From NCBI GenBank assembly GCA_900767955.1, contig CAAGBC010000050.1, forward strand, positions 11,483 through 75,482: a stretch of 64,000 nucleotides of DNA, in the 5' to 3' direction. The stretch's first letter is position 1, and each line of letters starts with the position of its first letter. A program made the translations under genes and the position numbers. This DNA comes from Spirochaetia bacterium. Lineage in GTDB: Bacteria > Spirochaetota > Spirochaetia > Treponematales > Treponemataceae. Of this stretch, positions 9,080 through 18,116 are shown one piece after another. The notes under the pieces were generated by a model. It had not been told where the DNA came from and ran no database searches. It worked only from the letters and a program-made list of their open reading frames with translations.

Positions 9080-10174
9080 ATGTTTACTGATATTGTTATT
9101 TTAGCAGGTGGCTTTGGAGAACGCCTTTGGCCAGCATCTAGACCTGATTATCCAAAACAATTTCTTTCTATTAATGATGGAATTTCTTTCCTTCAAAATG
9201 CAATAATTCGTTCCCTTGCCCTAAAACCTACAGGAAAAATCATTATAGCAACAAGAGATGGGCTTCAGAATGAAATTGCAAATCAATGTAATATGCTTGC
9301 TGAAAAAGTTAGCAAAGCTGATGCAATAAAAATAAAAAATGATGTGTTAATTTTGGCAGAACCAGTTGCAAAACATACTACTGCACCTGTAATTTTAAGT
9401 TGTCATTTATTAAACATTTTAGATTCCAAGGCTAATCACAGTATATTAGTTTTAACAAGTGATCATATTATTGAACCTGTGGAAAAATTTGTTGCTGATG
9501 CAGAAAAAGCATATTCAACTGCAATAAATAATCATTTTGTATGTTTTGGAATTAAACCAAATGAACCATCTACAGGTTATGGATATATTCAAACAGGAAA
9601 AGCGGAAGATTCTGAAAATACAATTTTTAAAATTGACTGTTTCAAAGAAAAACCAGATTTAGAAACTGCTAAATCATACTTAGCAAGTGGAAATTGCTGG
9701 TGGAATAGCGGAATGTTTGCTTTTACTGCTGACTTTTTTATAAAAGAACTAGAAAAATGTACTCCAGAAATTGCAACTGCATTCAGTAACATTCCAAATG
9801 GAAATAAACCATCAATTTCTAACATTAATTCAATTCCTTATGTGGAATCTTGGGCAGAAATGAATGAAGCATATGAAAAAACTCCTGCAATTGCTATTGA
9901 TATTGCTGTTGCAGAAAAAACAGATGAAGCATATATTGTTTTAGCTTCTTTTGATTGGGATGATGTTGGAAGTTGGGATTCTTTTGAAAAACATAGCAAA
10001 GGCGAAGGTCATTCAGAATTAATTCAAAGTAATAACTGTTTTGTATATTCAGATATTCCAGTTGCAATTTGTGGTGTAGATGATATTACTGTTGTTATAA
10101 AAAATGGCAAAGCACTAGTTATGAAAAAAGGAGCTAGTCCTCTTGTTAGAGATGCTGTAAAATTAATGAAATAA
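9080..10174 (+). CDS. manC: Mannose-1-phosphate guanylyltransferase
   Basis: Makes GDP-mannose from mannose-1-phosphate and GTP for surface glycan synthesis. Near the N-terminus it has LAGGFGERLWPASRP followed by DYPKQFL, the sugar-nucleotidyltransferase signature plus the PKQ active-site lysine. FKEKPD and WNSGMFAF appear mid-protein, as in other GDP-mannose pyrophosphorylases. At 364 residues it is the short, single-domain form without the C-terminal phosphomannose isomerase domain. GGAG precedes the start (9080). A strong terminator follows. Confidence 0.92.
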   Translation: MFTDIVILAGGFGERLWPASRPDYPKQFLSINDGISFLQNAIIRSLALKPTGKIIIATRDGLQNEIANQCNMLAEKVSKADAIKIKNDVLILAEPVAKHTTAPVILSCHLLNILDSKANHSILVLTSDHIIEPVEKFVADAEKAYSTAINNHFVCFGIKPNEPSTGYGYIQTGKAEDSENTIFKIDCFKEKPDLETAKSYLASGNCWWNSGMFAFTADFFIKELEKCTPEIATAFSNIPNGNKPSISNINSIPYVESWAEMNEAYEKTPAIAIDIAVAEKTDEAYIVLASFDWDDVGSWDSFEKHSKGEGHSELIQSNNCFVYSDIPVAICGVDDITVVIKNGKALVMKKGASPLVRDAVKLMK

Positions 10175-10193
10175 CTTTTACAGTTTGCTATTT

Positions 10194-10235
10194 ATAGCGT
10201 TCAGAAGTATTTATATTTCTGAACGCTATTTTATT
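10194..10235 (+). terminator. Rho-independent terminator after manC
   Basis: A 13-bp perfect stem, ATAGCGTTCAGAA (10194-10206) with TTCTGAACGCTAT (10217-10229), and a 10-base loop is followed by TTTATTTTAAA on the plus strand. It separates manC from the convergent gene ending at 10231. There is no U-run on the minus side. Confidence 0.85.
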
Positions 10236-11745
10236 TTAAAGATTCATATTGAATTGTACGCTTCATTGTTTCTGAAGTAACAGTTTCAATTCCATATTTT
10301 TCTAATAATGTTTTAGAATCATTAAACAATGATCGACCAAGTGCTAATCCTTCTGCATTTATTTCAAAGCCCAAAGCTTCTAAAATTGTTGGATACATAT
10401 CAAATGAAGAAAACACTCTATTTTTTGTTTTGTCAGTTGCAATTTGTTTTGCGGAATTTATAAATACATTATAAAATTTTCTACTTTGAGATATTTGTGT
10501 ATTACTTTTATTCTTATTTTCAAATTTTATAAAATTATTTAATGGTGCATCTAAATAACAATGATCTCCTAAAATTACAACAGTTGTATTAGGATACCAA
10601 GATTGGTTTTGAATCCAATTTATAAAGGAAGAAACTTGTTTATCTGTACAAGCAATAACATTCATTATTTCTTTATCATATTTTGTTTCACATTCATTAC
10701 ATGTAAATCCTGAAGGAAAATGAGAATCAACTGTAAGAAGTGAATAAGAAAAAGGTTTATCTTCTTTTCCTAAATTTGTAAGTTCTTCTTTTGCAATTTC
10801 AAGAAGTTTGTAATCTTCTATTCCCCAAAAAACATGATAATCCTGTGGAATTATATTTTTGTTTTTATAATAATTTAAATCATGAATAGATATTTTATGA
10901 TTTTCTAAAAGAATATCTCTATCTTCAAATTGTTTTTCAGAACCCATAGCAAAAATTTGAGTGTATCCATATTGGTCAAGAATATCAGATAAAATTATTG
11001 CATTATTAAGACATGTTTTATTTTGGTTGGAATCTTTTCCAAAAGGATTAAAATAAGGTACGCCTGCCATTTTAGAAAGCAAACCTGCAACAGTCCATGA
11101 AGTTCCTTCTAGATTTACACCACCACCAATTTTTTCTGTATGACTAAAATTTATATTGTTTTTAGCAATTTCTGTTAAATTTGGAATCAAATTTTGTTCA
11201 AAAATTCCACCGCTATCTTCTGAAATATAAGAAGTTTCTAATGATTCTACAAAAATTGTAATTAAATTTCGTTTTGTATCAGGTACAAGAATTTTTGTTG
11301 TTTTAGGATTGATAAAGTTTTCAGTATAAAAGGAAGAATTTTCAGGTTTTTTATAATTTTCATAAATAATAAAGGGATATTCAAATATTTTTAGGAAAAC
11401 TAAACACAATATTGTCATCACAGTTAAATATATAAGATTAAACTTTTGCATTATCTTGAATATTTTTACAGGATTTTTTTTGTAAATACATAAATATATA
11501 ATTTTGTATATAATATAAACAATTATTGTAGGAATAACAAAACCAAATAAAATTGAATTGATTGTATTAGAATCTGCACCTTCGGTATTGGAAGATAGAA
11601 CAAAAAAAACAGTTAATGGATGTTGTAAAGGATAATTGTATAAACTCCAAGGCAATGCAAACAAGAGTGATGTGGAAAATGTAAAAATTAAATCTTGAAT
11701 TATATGTAATAATATATTTTTTTTGTTTATCAAAATATTCCTCAT
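10231..11745 (-). CDS. Membrane phosphoglycerol-transferase-like sulfatase-fold protein (LtaS/OpgB type)
   Basis: A 504-residue protein with three or four transmembrane segments in the first 130 residues, followed by a large alkaline-phosphatase-superfamily domain facing the periplasm. The metal site is indicated by ITIFVESLETSY (metal-binding Glu) and VILGDHC (Asp-His). GTSWTVAGLLSKMAG probably holds the nucleophile Thr/Ser, and FSSFDMYPTILEALG matches the C-terminal sulfatase motif. Family members transfer phosphoglycerol or phosphoethanolamine from phospholipids to glucans, teichoic acids or lipid A. The substrate here is unknown. It is encoded alone, convergent with manC and divergent from the radical SAM gene. 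Confidence 0.82.
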   Translation of the reverse strand: MRNILINKKNILLHIIQDLIFTFSTSLLFALPWSLYNYPLQHPLTVFFVLSSNTEGADSNTINSILFGFVIPTIIVYIIYKIIYLCIYKKNPVKIFKIMQKFNLIYLTVMTILCLVFLKIFEYPFIIYENYKKPENSSFYTENFINPKTTKILVPDTKRNLITIFVESLETSYISEDSGGIFEQNLIPNLTEIAKNNINFSHTEKIGGGVNLEGTSWTVAGLLSKMAGVPYFNPFGKDSNQNKTCLNNAIILSDILDQYGYTQIFAMGSEKQFEDRDILLENHKISIHDLNYYKNKNIIPQDYHVFWGIEDYKLLEIAKEELTNLGKEDKPFSYSLLTVDSHFPSGFTCNECETKYDKEIMNVIACTDKQVSSFINWIQNQSWYPNTTVVILGDHCYLDAPLNNFIKFENKNKSNTQISQSRKFYNVFINSAKQIATDKTKNRVFSSFDMYPTILEALGFEINAEGLALGRSLFNDSKTLLEKYGIETVTSETMKRTIQYESLK

Positions 11746-11848
11746 GAAGTAGATTTTAATTTAACATATTTTTGATACTTTTACAATAAAACTACCCTTT
11801 TAGTTCTTATTTAATTTATTTTGTTCATAACATAAAATAAATCTTTTC

Positions 11849-12817
11849 ATGCAAGTCTTTATTCCATATAATAGAAATGTGAATAAGAATAATTTTATCC
11901 CTAATGAAATAATTTTTTCTCCTACAAATATCTGCAATTTAAAATGTTCTCATTGTTATGTAAAACAAGCTAATTTAAAACTATCAATAGAAGATGCAAT
12001 AAAATTTATGTCTTCATGTGATGAAACTATTGAAAAAATAGGATTTTCAGGTGGAGAACCTTTTTTGTATAAAGATTTTATTTGTGAAATTTCAAAAAAA
12101 ACTGTTGAATTAGGTTTATTTTTTGACAGAATTATGACAAATGGTGTTTGGTGGAATGATGAACTTACTTTACAAAGTGTATTAACTGACATTTATAATT
12201 CAGGTTTTGATGGAAAAATTGGATTAAGTTTTGATTCTTTTCATAATCAACAAATTGAAAAAATCATAAAATTTTGTACTACAGTTTATGAAATATGGAA
12301 TAACTACTCTATGATTGAAATTCAATCTGTAATTAATCCATTAAAAAATGAATATGATATTGAAAATATAAAAACAATTGCAAAAGAACTTAATTGTAAT
12401 ATAAAATTTGATATTAATAAAAAAACAGGAAAAGGTTTGATTATCTTATCAAATTCAAATATTTTCCTTCCAATTTTTAGATTTAATCAATCTTATGAAT
12501 CCGATAATCCTAATGCCTGGAAAGACAAACATTGGTTTAAAGATGATTTTTGTCAAAGCACGGGTCAAGTTTTATTTGTTCATGCAGATGGAACTATAGC
12601 ACCTTGTTGTGGTTTTGCAAATGAAAATAAAAAGATATTGATTGGTGATATTTCTCAAACATTTTCCCAAGTAATGGAAAATGCTTCTAAAAATAGAATT
12701 GTAAATATCTGCTATAATGAAGGATTAAAAAAATACATAAAAAAAATAAAGCACAAGGGAAAAACACAAGACCCTTGCACTTTTTGTGATTTTTTATGCA
12801 AACATCAAGATATATAA
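11849..12817 (+). CDS. Radical SAM protein with C-terminal SPASM-like cysteines
   Basis: The 322-residue protein carries CNLKCSHC with cysteines at residues 29, 33 and 36, the CxxxCxxC site for a 4Fe-4S cluster and SAM. FSGGEPF follows as the GGEP motif. The C-terminal part has HADGTIAPCCGF and DPCTFCDFLCKH, cysteine-rich segments consistent with an auxiliary (SPASM/twitch) cluster. Such enzymes often modify peptides or proteins, but no small precursor peptide is visible next to it. No clear Shine-Dalgarno precedes the ATG. It is divergent from the sulfatase gene and convergent with the 12820 gene. Confidence 0.85.
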   Translation: MQVFIPYNRNVNKNNFIPNEIIFSPTNICNLKCSHCYVKQANLKLSIEDAIKFMSSCDETIEKIGFSGGEPFLYKDFICEISKKTVELGLFFDRIMTNGVWWNDELTLQSVLTDIYNSGFDGKIGLSFDSFHNQQIEKIIKFCTTVYEIWNNYSMIEIQSVINPLKNEYDIENIKTIAKELNCNIKFDINKKTGKGLIILSNSNIFLPIFRFNQSYESDNPNAWKDKHWFKDDFCQSTGQVLFVHADGTIAPCCGFANENKKILIGDISQTFSQVMENASKNRIVNICYNEGLKKYIKKIKHKGKTQDPCTFCDFLCKHQDI

Positions 12818-12819
12818 AT

Positions 12820-13398
12820 TTATTTTTGCTGTCTTAATTCTTTTTTTTCTAAAAGATTTCTCATTCTATGTAATCTAGGAATATTGTAACGCAAAATCAT
12901 ATAAGGTAATAAGCTTAAAATTGCATTTACAATAGAAATTGGCAAACCAAAACAGAAAACTAATTTTAGAGGAAAGCAAAAAATTACTAAAAATCCAAAA
13001 ATAGCATTTGCAATATGAATAATTGCTCCGTAATTTGATTCTAGAATAAATCTTTCCATGTATTCTTTGCTATCTGGATTAGCAATTGTTTTTTTACTAA
13101 AACTTGTAAACACACCTAATTCAAGGATTTTATCTTTCCATAATTTTATGCCAAGTTTTTCATAAAATTTACATTCCGCTTTTGAAACATTCCAGATTTT
13201 TTTATCATAACTAAACCACTTTTCTGGAAGACGACGAATAATAAATGCAAATACACCATCAATTGCAATTACAGCAATAGCTCCTAAAACAGCAGCAAGT
13301 ATGATATACAACAGGGATAACTCAAATTTATTAAACCAAATATTAAACAAAATGATTAATAAATCAGCTCCCACAATAGAAAATATATAAAATAACAT
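12820..13398 (-). CDS. Small membrane protein, CrtO-like (glycosyl-diaponeurosporenoate acyltransferase family), tentative
   Basis: 192 residues with two hydrophobic segments at each end. The middle contains KLGIKLWKDKILELGVF and later PYMILRYNIPRLHRM. These recall the CrtO-type acyltransferase family (LGI..WKD..PE and a terminal RYNR.R), which acylates a glycosyl carotenoid in staphylococci. No carotenoid genes are nearby, so a different acyl acceptor is likely if the family call is right. It lies 17 bases downstream of a PlsC-type acyltransferase in the same direction, supporting a lipid-related role. Confidence 0.55.
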   Translation of the reverse strand: MLFYIFSIVGADLLIILFNIWFNKFELSLLYIILAAVLGAIAVIAIDGVFAFIIRRLPEKWFSYDKKIWNVSKAECKFYEKLGIKLWKDKILELGVFTSFSKKTIANPDSKEYMERFILESNYGAIIHIANAIFGFLVIFCFPLKLVFCFGLPISIVNAILSLLPYMILRYNIPRLHRMRNLLEKKELRQQK

Positions 13399-13415
13399 AA
13401 TTACTCCAATTATAA

Positions 13416-14255
13416 TTAATTTTGTTCTGTTGTGTATGTAAGTGGAATTCCGTATGTTTTTTCATAAACTTCTTTCCACATTTCATAATTTTTATTTCTC
13501 ATGTATTCCGTATTTTCCTTAGAAGATAGTCCTTCTTTTGGATAAATAGCAGGAAGTATATGAACTGTATATTCTTGAATAGGAAATCCATCAGCTCCTA
13601 TTAGTTCTGAGTCATTCATAGTAATAAACATAGGAATAACAGGAACATTATTTGACACAGCAAATTTATATGCACCACTAACAGGAGGACGAGGTTTTCT
13701 ATAATTCCACCACATACCCTGCTCTGAATAAATCAATATTTTTTCTTTGCGTTTAAGAAGTTCCTTGATTGCATCTAAAAATAATTTCATAGTTTTTAAA
13801 TTACTACTAATGGCAAGGGTATTACAATTTCTAAAGAAAACGCCGTATATTCCAGGATATCTAAAATTTCCTTCTCTAGTAACCTTATACAATTCATTTT
13901 TTTTGATATGATTTTCTAAAACTTTGTATACAGCAAAATTATCAAATGCATTAAAGTGATTACAAGTAATAATAGCTGCTTCATGTTCCAATTTTAAGAA
14001 ATTTTCCATACCAATTGTTTCTTTAATAATCAATTGCTTATTTTTCATAAGTTTTTTTATATGGTTTCTAGCCATATGATTGACTATTTTTGTTTTTATT
14101 TTACTAGATAATTTTTTTCTTAAAAAATCTACTTCTTCAGGTTTTAAAGGAATTGTTGGAGGATCATTTTCAACATCCTGAGTGAACCACCCTTTTTTTT
14201 CATATTCCTCAATTCTAGCTAAAACTTCCAATCTATCTTGTGCTTTTTCAATCAT
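13416..14255 (-). CDS. 1-acyl-sn-glycerol-3-phosphate acyltransferase-like (PlsC family)
   Basis: 279-residue acyltransferase with the HX4D catalytic motif in CNHFNAFDNF (His100, Asp105). The second acceptor-binding motif is YSEQGMWW (Glu177-Gln-Gly, replacing EGT/EGG). An extended N-terminal helical region of about 90 residues precedes the domain and there is no obvious membrane anchor. It acylates lysophosphatidate or a related lipid at the inner face of the membrane. It is the first gene of a pair with the CrtO-like gene. Because of the EQG variation I do not assign plsC proper. Confidence 0.83.
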   Translation of the reverse strand: MIEKAQDRLEVLARIEEYEKKGWFTQDVENDPPTIPLKPEEVDFLRKKLSSKIKTKIVNHMARNHIKKLMKNKQLIIKETIGMENFLKLEHEAAIITCNHFNAFDNFAVYKVLENHIKKNELYKVTREGNFRYPGIYGVFFRNCNTLAISSNLKTMKLFLDAIKELLKRKEKILIYSEQGMWWNYRKPRPPVSGAYKFAVSNNVPVIPMFITMNDSELIGADGFPIQEYTVHILPAIYPKEGLSSKENTEYMRNKNYEMWKEVYEKTYGIPLTYTTEQN

Positions 14256-14318
14256 AGAATCTCCAAAAATTTATATATATATTAGACATAATATTATACA
14301 CTATGTTTCAAAATTTTA

Positions 14319-15074
14319 TTAAAAAATTTTGATATTTGAAACTAAAACAAAAATTATTGTAAATACAATGGCAGGTAAAAAATTTGCTGTCTTTATTTTT
14401 TTTAGATTTAATAAATTAATTCCAATCATAACAATAATTGCTCCTCCACAAGCAGTTAATTCATTTAGCATTGTATCAGAAACATAAGGACTTATTATTA
14501 CTGCAAGTATTGTAAGCAAACCTTGATATAAAAATACGCTCAATGTAGAAAACATGGTACCAAAACCCATTGACGCTGCAAATGAAATTGCCATAAATCC
14601 ATCTAAAATTGATTTTGTAAAAATAATAGAATAATCTTTTTCAATTCCTGCCTTAAAGGAACCGACAATAGCCATTGCCCCTACACAAAACAAGACTGAA
14701 GAATTTAAAAAAGCATACGCAAAGTTAGTTTCGTTATTTTTGGAAGTTACACAATTTTCAGAAGAAGAATTTTCCTGGGGAATTGTTTTTTTTATTGAAG
14801 TTTTTTTTACAATTTTTTGAATAAAAGTTCCAATTGCAAGAATTTTTCCGTCTATATCCCATATAGTACCAAAAACTCCACCAATAATTAATGATAATGA
14901 TAAGAAAACAATATTTTCATACTTAAAAGCCATTTGTAATCCAAGAACAATAGTTACAATTCCAGCTGCAGATTGAATATTTTCGATTAATTCTTCTTTT
15001 ATTTTAGAAGAAAAAAGTAAACCTAAAATTGAACCTAATATTATTGAAATACAATTAACAAAAACTGCTAACAT
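14319..15074 (-). CDS. DUF554 family membrane protein
   Basis: About 251 residues with some seven hydrophobic segments. The beginning MLAVFVNCISIILGSILGLL and the VTIVLGLQMA and GFGTMFSTLSVFLYQG segments match the DUF554 (YdfK-like) family of unknown function. The start is set at 15074. An upstream in-frame ATG at 15161 would put the N-terminus through a transcription terminator and into the tRNA, so it is rejected. An insert of charged residues near position 100-120 separates two similar halves, as usual in this family. Confidence 0.82.
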   Translation of the reverse strand: MLAVFVNCISIILGSILGLLFSSKIKEELIENIQSAAGIVTIVLGLQMAFKYENIVFLSLSLIIGGVFGTIWDIDGKILAIGTFIQKIVKKTSIKKTIPQENSSSENCVTSKNNETNFAYAFLNSSVLFCVGAMAIVGSFKAGIEKDYSIIFTKSILDGFMAISFAASMGFGTMFSTLSVFLYQGLLTILAVIISPYVSDTMLNELTACGGAIIVMIGINLLNLKKIKTANFLPAIVFTIIFVLVSNIKIF

Positions 15075-15103
15075 AAAGCTTATCCAAAAAAGATTTTTGT
15101 AAA

Positions 15104-15135
15104 AAAAAACAGATTGCAAAAGCAATCTGTTTTTT
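15104..15135 (-). terminator. Rho-independent terminator of tRNA-Leu
   Basis: On the minus strand the tRNA 3' end runs directly into a perfect 14-bp stem (AAAAAACAGATTGC paired with GCAATCTGTTTTTT, loop TTTT) ending in a long U-run. It ends transcription before the DUF554 gene. Confidence 0.85.
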
Positions 15136-15217
15136 GCGGCGAACAGGACTTGAACCTGCACAGCTTATCACCATAAGGACCTCAACCTTACGCGTCTACC
15201 AGTTCCGCCATCGCCGC
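15135..15217 (-). tRNA. tRNA-Leu (anticodon GAG)
   Basis: The minus strand folds as a class II tRNA of 83 nt. The acceptor is GCGGCGA pairing with TCGCCGC plus discriminator A. The D-arm contains GGTAGACGC. The anticodon stem TAAGG/CCTTA encloses the loop TTGAGGT, giving GAG. A long variable arm and T-arm GGTTCAAGT follow. The CCA end is not encoded. It has its own consensus promoter and terminator. Confidence 0.96.
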
Positions 15218-15230
15218 AGAAGTGATTATT

Positions 15231-15259
15231 AATATAACAAAAATGCAAAACAATGTCAA
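15231..15259 (-). promoter_or_regulatory. Consensus sigma-70 promoter for tRNA-Leu
   Basis: On the minus strand TTGACA (15254-15259) and TATATT (15231-15236) are spaced by 17 bases, with transcription predicted to begin about seven bases before the mature tRNA 5' end. This is one of the best consensus promoters in the window. Confidence 0.8.
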
Positions 15260-15311
15260 TAACTTTTACACTTTTTACATTTTTGTTTTAATTAATTTAC
15301 CTTTTTATAAA

Positions 15312-17363
15312 TTAAAAATTATTTAGCCCACCGACTTTAATTTGGAAATGGCTAAATTCCATACTAAAAGAAGCTCTTCCTTGTGTTGCAGAACGCAAGT
15401 TTGTTGAAAATCCAAACATCTTAGCCATTGGTGCTTGAGCATGAATAATTTCTCCAGAAACTTTTGAATCTTGTCCAAGAATTATTCCACATCTTTGTGT
15501 CATTTGACTCATTGCATCACCAACAAATTCTTTTGGACATGAAATATCAACATTCATAACTGGTTCTAATACTTGAGGATTTGCAGCATTACAAACTTTA
15601 TCAAATGCTTGTGCAGCACATGCTTCATAAGCAAAAGTAGTTGCTGTTAGTTCATTATATTCAATTTTTGTAACTGTAATTGCTGTATCTGTACATGGAT
15701 AACCATAATTTATACCAGCATCAAGAGAACTTCTAAATCCATTTTCAACAGCAGCAAAAATTTCTTCAGGAATATTATTTCTTGAAGCAGTACATACATA
15801 AGAATTACCTTCGCCTTGTTTTCTTTGTTCAACTTTTACAGTAATTCCAGCAGTATTTTCTTTACCACCAAGTACTTTGCTATATTCTTCTGTGATTTCA
15901 GCAGTTCCAGAAACAGATTCACGGTATGTTACTTGAGGAGCACCTACTCTTGCCTTTACGCCAAAGTCATCTTTCATTCTTGTTACAAGAACATCAAGGT
16001 GAAGTTCTCCCATTCCACTAATAATTAACTGACCTGTTTCGTTATCTTCATGATATGTAAATGTTGGATCTTCTTTTGAAAGAATTTCCAAGGTTTCATT
16101 CATTTTGTCTCTTTCACTCATGCTTTCTGGCTCTAAAGCTACAGAAATAACAGGTTGAGGGAAATGTGGTTCTTCAAGCAAAATAGGGAATCCTTCACTT
16201 CCTAAAGTATCACCTGTTTGTGCAAGTTTTAATCCTACAAAAACAGCAATATCTCCAGCTGCAATTTCTGTTACTGGTTCACTTTTATCTGCGTGCATAC
16301 GCAAAATACGATTTACTCGTTCTCTTTTATGTTTATTTACATTATATAACTGAGTTCCTGCGGCAAATTTTCCAGAATACATTCTGACATAGCACAAACT
16401 ACCCATTTCTCTGTCGTATTGAATTTTGAATACTAAACCTAATGGAATTTTTGTTGCATCGCAAGGAACATCAACATTTTCTTCTTTATCTTTTTTTACA
16501 AGGATTCCTTTTGCAGCAGGAACTTCATTTGGAGCTGGAAGATAATTTACAATTGCATCAATTAAAGGCTGAACACCTTGATTTTTTCTAGCAGACCCCA
16601 TAACAAAAGGTACAAAAGACCTATTAATTGTTCCCTTTCGTATTGCAGCTGTTAATTGTTCTAAAGAAATTTCTAGACCTTCCAAATATAATTCTGCAAG
16701 TTCATCATCACAACTAGCAACTTGGTCAATTAATTTTTCTCTCCATTGAGTTGCTTGTTCAATACGACTAGCAGCAATTTCACTTTCTACAATAGTTTCA
16801 CCGTCATCGTCTGTATTCCATCGCAATTCTTTCATTGAAAGAAGATCAATAATTCCTTCAAAATCTTGACCTTCTCCAATTGGAATTTGAAGAGCTATAC
16901 ATTCAACACCAAATTTATTATGAACATCGTCCATTGAACCAAAAAAGTCTGCTCCAATTCTATCCATTTTGTTCATAAAACATAATCTTGGAACATTAAA
17001 TTCGTCTGCCTGTTTCCATACTGTTTCTGTTTGTGGTTGAACACCGTCTACAGCACAAATAACAGCGATTGCCCCATCAAGGACGCGTAAAGAACGTTCA
17101 ACTTCTGCAGTAAAGTCTACATGGCCAGGAGTATCAATGATATTGATTTGATAATTTTTCCAAAAAGTTGTGGTAGCAGCACTACAAATTGTAATTCCGC
17201 GCTCTTGTTCTTGCGCCATCCAGTCCATAGTCGCTTGACCGTCATCAATTTCACCAATTTTGTGAATCTTTTTTGTATAATAAAGAATACGCTCTGTTGT
17301 TGTTGTTTTTCCAGCATCAATATGAGCCATAATTCCGATGTTTCTCATTTTATCCAAGGACAT
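15312..17363 (-). CDS. fusA: Translation elongation factor G
   Basis: Ribosomal GTPase of 683 residues. The GTPase motifs are AHIDAGKTTTTE (G1), DTPGHVDF (G3) and NKMD (G4), followed by domain II (GSLCYVRMYSGKFAAG), domain III and the domain IV-V region (ISGMGELHLDV). Spirochaetes usually encode two EF-G proteins, one for translocation and one specialised for recycling. The slightly short length and GEIDDGQATMDWM (GQAT for the usual GAAT) make the second paralogue possible; I cannot decide from one copy. TTAGGAG precedes the start. It lies 90 bases downstream of the HAD gene. Confidence 0.95.
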   Translation of the reverse strand: MSLDKMRNIGIMAHIDAGKTTTTERILYYTKKIHKIGEIDDGQATMDWMAQEQERGITICSAATTTFWKNYQINIIDTPGHVDFTAEVERSLRVLDGAIAVICAVDGVQPQTETVWKQADEFNVPRLCFMNKMDRIGADFFGSMDDVHNKFGVECIALQIPIGEGQDFEGIIDLLSMKELRWNTDDDGETIVESEIAASRIEQATQWREKLIDQVASCDDELAELYLEGLEISLEQLTAAIRKGTINRSFVPFVMGSARKNQGVQPLIDAIVNYLPAPNEVPAAKGILVKKDKEENVDVPCDATKIPLGLVFKIQYDREMGSLCYVRMYSGKFAAGTQLYNVNKHKRERVNRILRMHADKSEPVTEIAAGDIAVFVGLKLAQTGDTLGSEGFPILLEEPHFPQPVISVALEPESMSERDKMNETLEILSKEDPTFTYHEDNETGQLIISGMGELHLDVLVTRMKDDFGVKARVGAPQVTYRESVSGTAEITEEYSKVLGGKENTAGITVKVEQRKQGEGNSYVCTASRNNIPEEIFAAVENGFRSSLDAGINYGYPCTDTAITVTKIEYNELTATTFAYEACAAQAFDKVCNAANPQVLEPVMNVDISCPKEFVGDAMSQMTQRCGIILGQDSKVSGEIIHAQAPMAKMFGFSTNLRSATQGRASFSMEFSHFQIKVGGLNNF

Positions 17364-17453
17364 AAAAATTCTCCTAAGTCAGTATATAAAAGTTCCTAAA
17401 AACGAACATACATATTTTTCATTTTTTTATATTATAATAAGTTAGAATTTGTT

Positions 17454-18098
17454 TTACAACATATCCATAACATTTTTTAATGAATCACATTTTTTCCAAA
17501 TAAACTGATTCAATTCTTCATTTGGTTGTATTTTATCAGGTACCATTATTGTATTTAATCCAGCAAAAAATGCACTTTTCAATCCGTTAGGACTGTCTTC
17601 TATTGCAATACAATTTTCTGGAGAAATATTTAATTCTTCACAAGCTTTAAGATATATTTCAGGATCAGGTTTACTATGTAAAACCATATCACCTGTAACA
17701 ATTACTTCAAAAAATTCTAACACATTTGCATTTTTTAATTGTCTAATAACTAATTCATTACGAGTAGAAGATGCAAGTGCTATACGATATTTTGGTTTTA
17801 AATATTCAAGACACTCTTTTGCATAAGGCATTAATGCAATTCCTTCCTCAAATTCCAATTTATGAAACAATTCAGAAGCTCTTGATAAAAAATCTTGGGG
17901 ATTACAAAGATGACCATATTTTTTGTTAAGAATATCTAAAGTGTCATTTTTATTTGTTCCTAAGCACGCAATCATGGCATCTTGAATTTGGGGCAAATTA
18001 AATTCTTTTGCTGCAATAATCCAAGATTTATCTACCATGGTTTCTGTGTCTAAGATTACACCGTCCATATCAAAAACAATAGCTTTAATATGATTCAT
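17454..18098 (-). CDS. HAD-superfamily phosphatase/phosphomutase (beta-phosphoglucomutase-like)
   Basis: 214 residues with the HAD motifs: DMDGVILDTE (motif I with nucleophile Asp), LASSTRNEL (motif II), a lysine in SKPDPEIY, and IEDSPNGLKSA (motif III). The helical cap (C1 type) inserted after motif I matches the beta-phosphoglucomutase / sugar-phosphatase subgroup. The true substrate cannot be told from sequence. It follows dnaJ by 18 bases on the minus strand and may be read from the same transcript. Confidence 0.88.
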   Translation of the reverse strand: MNHIKAIVFDMDGVILDTETMVDKSWIIAAKEFNLPQIQDAMIACLGTNKNDTLDILNKKYGHLCNPQDFLSRASELFHKLEFEEGIALMPYAKECLEYLKPKYRIALASSTRNELVIRQLKNANVLEFFEVIVTGDMVLHSKPDPEIYLKACEELNISPENCIAIEDSPNGLKSAFFAGLNTIMVPDKIQPNEELNQFIWKKCDSLKNVMDML

Positions 18099-18116
18099 AA
18101 CAATCCTTTACAAATA

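Noticed and set aside
15075..15161. Longer N-terminus for the DUF554 protein
   Set aside because: It would be translated through the tRNA-Leu terminator and into the tRNA itself.
15816..16028. Plus-strand open frames inside fusA, dnaJ, dnaK and lon
   Set aside because: They lie wholly within conserved genes on the other strand and show no family features.
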